Source: Leishmania martiniquensis
Taxonomy: Eukaryota; Euglenozoa; Kinetoplastea; Trypanosomatida; Trypanosomatidae
Assembly (NCBI RefSeq): GCF_017916325.1
Contig: NC_090162.1
Location: 198,501 to 262,500 of the forward strand
DNA: 64,000 nt
Reading direction: 5' to 3'
In this document: in pieces, positions 12,101-18,100 of the stretch
How positions within the stretch are numbered: position 1 is the stretch's first letter
Layout of the letters: each line of letters begins with the position of its first letter
Translations under genes and position numbers: made by a program
Notes under the pieces: model-generated
What the model was told of the DNA's origin: nothing
Database searches by the model: none
What the model saw: the letters and a program-made list of their open reading frames with translations, nothing else

Positions 12101-15100
12101 GTCGATGGCACACCTTTAGGGATTGCGAAGGAGCTGTTGGCTTTGCATAGCGATTCTGAAGGTGCCGCACTCATCAAAGGCCTTCGCCAACTTCGCAAGA
12201 GCCCTGATGGAAGTGCCGACGTGCTCGCTCAGAAGGAGGCGGCGCTGAATGACCGCGCCTTTGTGGTGGCGCGGAGGCTGCTGGAGGGCGATCGGGACAG
12301 TTACTTGGACCCTCGCCCGCGCGGCATCCCGCTGGAAGACCTACCTCTGGACAAGGATGACATGTTCCACGCCTTGGAGGTGGAGCGGGCCACGATGAAG
12401 ATCACTGACCCGATACGCCATGCTGCTGCTGTCCAAAACACGGAGGGCATGCTCAACGATCGCGCTTACGAACTGGCGGAGCAGTTGATGAAGGAGGACC
12501 TCGCCATCTTTCCGCCCAGCTACCATGGCATCCCCACCACGGATCTGAAGCCGCACTCCGACCCTCTCTTCTGCCAGGCAGCCGAGCTGCGCCGCGCACG
12601 CATGCGCGACCCCACGACCACCTCAACGGAGAACGTGGAGGAGATCATGAACGGCCGACTGAGCGAGCTGGCGCGTGAGCGGAAGGAAGGTGAGCTGTAC
12701 TTCATGGACCCCAACCCGGCAGGGGTGCCGATCTTCGATGTTCCGCTTGGCACCGACAGGGCTTTCAACGACATGCAGCAGGAGCGACAGGAGCTCAAGG
12801 AGAGCGACCCCATGCGAAACCGAAAAGCCGTTGCGGCCCTCGAGGACAAGATGAGGATCCGGGCGGCCGAGCTTGCCCGCAACGTGCTGAGCAGTGACTT
12901 TGAGAACGTTAACAAGCTGCCGCTGGGTATTCCCCTGGATCTGTTGAAGCCGCGCGAAGACGCGGAGGTGATGCGGTTAATCCCAGAGCTACGGCGGTGG
13001 AAGCGCTCACCACAGCTAAAGAGTAGGGTGGCGGAGGTGCAGGCAAAGCTGAACGAGCGCGTTCATGCCCTTGCAGCGGCGGCACTGGAGGGGGGACGCG
13101 GTGCATATCTCGACTCGCGCCCAGCAGGCGTCCCGCTTGAGCTGCTGCCGCTGCGCACGGACAACGCGTTCCACGAAAAAGAGGTACAGCGGGCCATCTT
13201 GCATCTCCAGGACTCCACCCAGCACGCTGATGCCATCGCGCGACTGGAGCAGCAGCTGAACGCACGGGCGCACGAGTTGGCCTTAGCGCAGATGGAGGAG
13301 GATCTGAGAGGCGTCGATGTCGCCCCACGTGGCCTTCCCCTCTCCATTTTGCAGCCGCACAAGGATGCGAAGATGGAGGACTTCATTAAAGTCGTGCGGG
13401 TGCTCAAGGCGGATTCGGTGCATAACGCGGAGAATATTCGTCTTCAACAGCAGCTAATGAATGCGCGTGCTCACGAGCTGGCGGCCATGGCACTGAGCGG
13501 AGACCGCGAGTACTTGAAAGGAAACCCGCTCGGCGTGTCGCTGACGCTGCTCCCGCTCGACGAAGACGCGGTGTTCCACAAGGCGGAAGTTGCCCGAGCG
13601 GTTGCGAAGCGGCAGCCTGACCCTAGCTGCGAGGAGATCGCGCTGCTGGAGGAGCGGCTGAACGCGCGAGCCGAGGAGTTGGCTGCGGAGCAGTTGCAGC
13701 TGGATCTGAAGGGGCTGGAGCAGCGTCCTCTGGGGGTGCCACTGTCTCTACTGAAGCCCCATGCCGACGGCGCATTTGAGGCGCTGCTTCCCGAGCTGCG
13801 GCGCCTTGAGCGAGATCCTGCCAGGAATGCAGCGGGGCTGCAGCAGGTTCGCAGCGCGGCGAACGGGCGCATTTACGAGCTGGCCGAGGCGTTCTTGGCA
13901 AAGGATCGCATCACGTACATCGATGCCGAGCCAGAGGGCGTGCCGCTGCATCTAGTGCCGCTCTCCGAGGACGAGCGCTTCACGGAGCTGGAAAGCAAGA
14001 GGCTGCACCTGCTCTCCGAGAAGGGGGCGGGGCGCGCCGTTGATCCGAAGGAGCTCGTGGCGCTGACGACACAGCTGTGCGAGCGGGCGCACGAGGTGGC
14101 AAAGCAACTGGTGCGCAAAGAGCGGGAATACTTGGACCCGGCCCCTGAGGGAGTGCCGGTGGATGTTCTTCCGCTCGACAGCGATTCCGCGTTTCGGAGG
14201 CTTGAGGCCTCCCGGCTCACAGCCAAGAGTCGAAATGCCATGACGCTGGTGAACCAGCTGGAGGACCAGCTCAACGCGCGCGCGCGCGCGTTGGCGCTCG
14301 CACAGAAGGAGGAGGACTTGCGCGACCTGGATTCGCACCCGCGCGACTTACCGCTGACGCTCTTGCAGCCGCATCACGACGCCATCTTTGCGCAGTTCGT
14401 CGATGAGCTGCGCGGACTGAAAGCATCGCATGATGACCAGCGCAGGGCAATCAATGAGGTACAGGGTCGCATGAACGACCGCTGCTACGCACTCGCTGAC
14501 GGGGTCACGAAGGGAGACCGCCGCTACCTGCATCCGAAGCCGGAGAGCATACCACTTAGCCGCCTGCCGTTGGATGCGGATGCGGCCTTCGACACTCTTG
14601 AGGTGGAGCGGGCGAAGCTGAAGCTGACAGACCCCCGCAAGAATCAGCACCGCATCACTGACATGGAGGAGCAGCTGAGGAGGCGCGCCGCGGAGCTGGC
14701 GCGGGCCGTAAAGGCGACAGATCTCCAATCCCTGTCCCCCACACCACGCGGCGTCCCGGTGGAGGTGCTCGACCTGCACGAGAACCCCAAGTTCGAAGCG
14801 CTGATAGCGGAAAAGGAGAAGCTTCCGAAGGGATGCAGCGCAGAAGCGGCTGCCACAGTGCTCGGCTTGATGAATGAGTGTGCGATGAAGGCGGCCGAGA
14901 AGCTGCTCCGTGGTGACCGAGGGTACCTTGGTCAGGAGGTGGAGGGCGTGCCTGTGACGCGTCTGCCTCTCGACACAGACGTCGACTTCCATGATATGGA
15001 GGTGGAGCGGGCGGTGCTGAAGGCGCGCGATCCCGTAAAGAATTCTATCATCATCGCAGACTTCGAGGATCAGCTAAAGAAACGCGCGCATACACTGGCG

Positions 15101-18100
15101 AACGCGGCACTGGCGAAGGATCGGGACTACCTCATTCCGATGCCGGAGGGGGTGCCGGTCGCGGAGCTGCCGCTCGACACCGACAGCAAGTTTCACTCAC
15201 TGGAGGTGGAGCGGGCAAGGCTAAGGGCGCGCGAGGCGGAGGGGAACATGGCGCGCATGCTGGAGCTGGAGGGCCGTCTCAATGACCGCGCAGCGAGTCT
15301 GGCGAGGATGCAGCTCGAGGAGGACCTGCAAGGGCTGGACCGGGAGCCGGAGGGATACCCGCTGAAGTACCTGCGCCCTCACAGCGATGCAATCTTCGCT
15401 GCAGAAGTGGTGTCGCTGCGGCGGGCAAAGAAGGATCCGCTGGGAGGCGCGGAGAAGGTGCGTGAAGTGCAGGCAACGCTGAATGCGCGCGCACACGCGC
15501 TCGCCAGGGAGCGGATTGCGGCAGACCGCCTGCGGCTGAACCAAGAGCCGAATAAGGTGCCGTTGTCGCTGCTGCCGCTGGACAAAGACTCGCGGTTTGT
15601 GGCCTTGGAAAAGGACCTGCGTATGCTAAAGGCTGCGGAGAAGCAGAGCCTGAAGGCCATCACCGAGGCGGAAGGGCGGATGAATGATCGCGCTCACGTG
15701 CTGGCGAAGGAGTACCTCAAGCAGAGCAGAAGTTTCCTCGACCCTGAACCGGAGGGGGTGCCGCTTGCCGAGGTGCCGCTGGACGACGACGCGGAGTTCA
15801 GCGCGCGGGAAAAAGAGCTCTTGGGTCTACTGGCGCAGGGCGAGCCGCTGACATCGTCGCAGGTGCGCGCTGTGGAGGAGAAGCTCAACGACCGCACCCA
15901 CGTGCTGGCTGCCAAGGCAAAGGCGAAGGGTCGCGAGTTCCTGCGAAGCAAGTCGTCCGATATTCCAAAGGAACTGCTGGCCCTCGACGGTGACCCGGCC
16001 TTCGTGGCGAAGGAGAAGGAGCTTCGAAAGCAGCTGCAGCATCAACCTGATGCTCTCCATTTCTCTATGGTTGTCGCCAACCTGCGCCGTGAACTGCAAC
16101 TTCGGGCCGACGAGGTGGGCGAGGCGCAGCTGAGGGGTGACCGTAACAAGTATCTCGACCTGGAGCCTGAAGGCGTGGAGCTCTGCGACATCCCACTCGG
16201 CAGCGACCACCTCTACCATGGTATGGAGGTGGAACGGGCGATCCTGCGGGCCCAGGGGGTGATGGGCAGAGGTTCGGCAGTTGAGGAGCTGGAGAAGAAG
16301 CTGAACGCGCGAGCCCATGAACTGGCGCGCCAAATCGTCGTGGGCGATCGTGACTACTTACCGAAAGAGGTGCACGGCATCCCGGTGGAGGAGCTACCGC
16401 TCGACACAGATACCAAGTTCAGGGAGCTGGAGCGACAGCGCCGCGCGCACAAGCGGTCGCCAAACATGAGAAAGGAAGTGACGGCGGACGAGGAGGAGCT
16501 GCGCAATCACGCGCACGAGCTGGCGCGCGAGGTCATCGCTCTGGATTTGGAGCCCATCAAGGCGTCCTACCGCGGTATACCAAAGGAGGAGCTGAACTTG
16601 CACGCGGATTCAGCGTTTCGCGAACTCGCCAAGAGGCGTCGCTGGCATCGCGGGAAAGGAGGGCGCGTTGAAGCGACGGAGATGGCCGCCATTGAGGACG
16701 AGATGGACCGCCGAGCCTGCGAGATTGCCGATGACGTGATCGATCAAGAGCGCGCCTTTCTTGATCCTGAGCCGGAGGGTATGTTCCTGATTGAGGTCCC
16801 GCTCGATGAGGATCCGACGTTCCGGCAGCTTGAGCATGAGTACCGCCGGCGCTGCAGGGACCCTTTTGCGACGAAGCAGAACGCAGATGTGCTGCGCGAG
16901 CTGGCTGGAGAGATGAACCAGCGCTCCCACACCCTGGCGCGGGCGGCCTTCGCGAAGGCCCGCGACTTTATGGAGCAGGAGCCGGAGGGCATTCCGCTCG
17001 CCGAGCTCGGCGTCGATGAGGACCCAGAGTTCAAGGAGGCGGAAATCGCGCGGTACCGCTCGCAGCGCGGTACCTCCCCCGACAAGGCCATGATCGCAGA
17101 GATGGAGCTGCGTATGGACATGAGGGCGAGGGAGCTGGCGCGGGCAACATTGGCTGCCGACCGCGCTTTCCTCGACCCCACGCCAGAGGGTGTGCCGCTG
17201 GAGTGGCTGCCCCTGGACACGGACAAGGAATTCGGTGACCTGGCGAGAGAGCGACGCCGGCGCAAGAAAACGCTGAAGGGGGGCAGGGGTGAGGCGGAGG
17301 TCAGGGCGGTCGAGGGGAAGATGAACGTTCGCGCGCACGAGATGGCCAAAGAGTTCCTGGAGGTGGAGCGAGCCTTTCTGTCACGCGAGCCGGAGGGCGT
17401 ACCGCTGGATGATTTGCCCCTGAACACTGACCCGCTATTCCGCGCGCTGGAGGATGAGCGCTTGCAGCTGAAGCGCGATGTGCTCAGCAACGCCACCATG
17501 AGAGCGGCAAAGGAGGCGGAGTTGGAGGAGAGGGCGCATGCAATCGCCAAAGAACTGCTTCGCAAGGAGCGCGCGTTTCTGGATCCAGAGCCTCTGGGCG
17601 TGCCCCTCGAGGAGCTGCCTCTGAATCATGACAGTGTCCTCAACCCTGTCGAGCGCAAGCGCCGTGCGCTGCGGTTGCATTCCAAGCGCAACCATGAGGC
17701 CATTCGTGCATGTGAAGAGCAGATGGTGGACCGCGTACTGCAGATCGCGGTGGCGTTTGTCGAGAAAGAGCGTGCATTTCTGGATCAGAACCCGGAGGGG
17801 GTCCCCCTGCGCTACTTGCCTCTCAATACCGATCGCGAGTTTCATGAAAAGGAGTTGCACCGCCGCAAACTCCTCCAGCGAGGCGAGAAAAACCGAGGAG
17901 ATCTCGCTGACACGGAGCGGAAGATGAACGAGCGCGTGCACGCGCTCGCCAAGGACTTGGTGCTCAAGGGGCGCGCATTTCTTCACCCGGAGCCGTGCGG
18001 CGTGCCCATCGCAGATGTCCCGTTGAACGAGGACGAGCAGTTCCGAAAGATGGAGGAGCAGCGTCGTGCTCTTAAAGAGGCGGGCCGAAACGCCGCTTCG

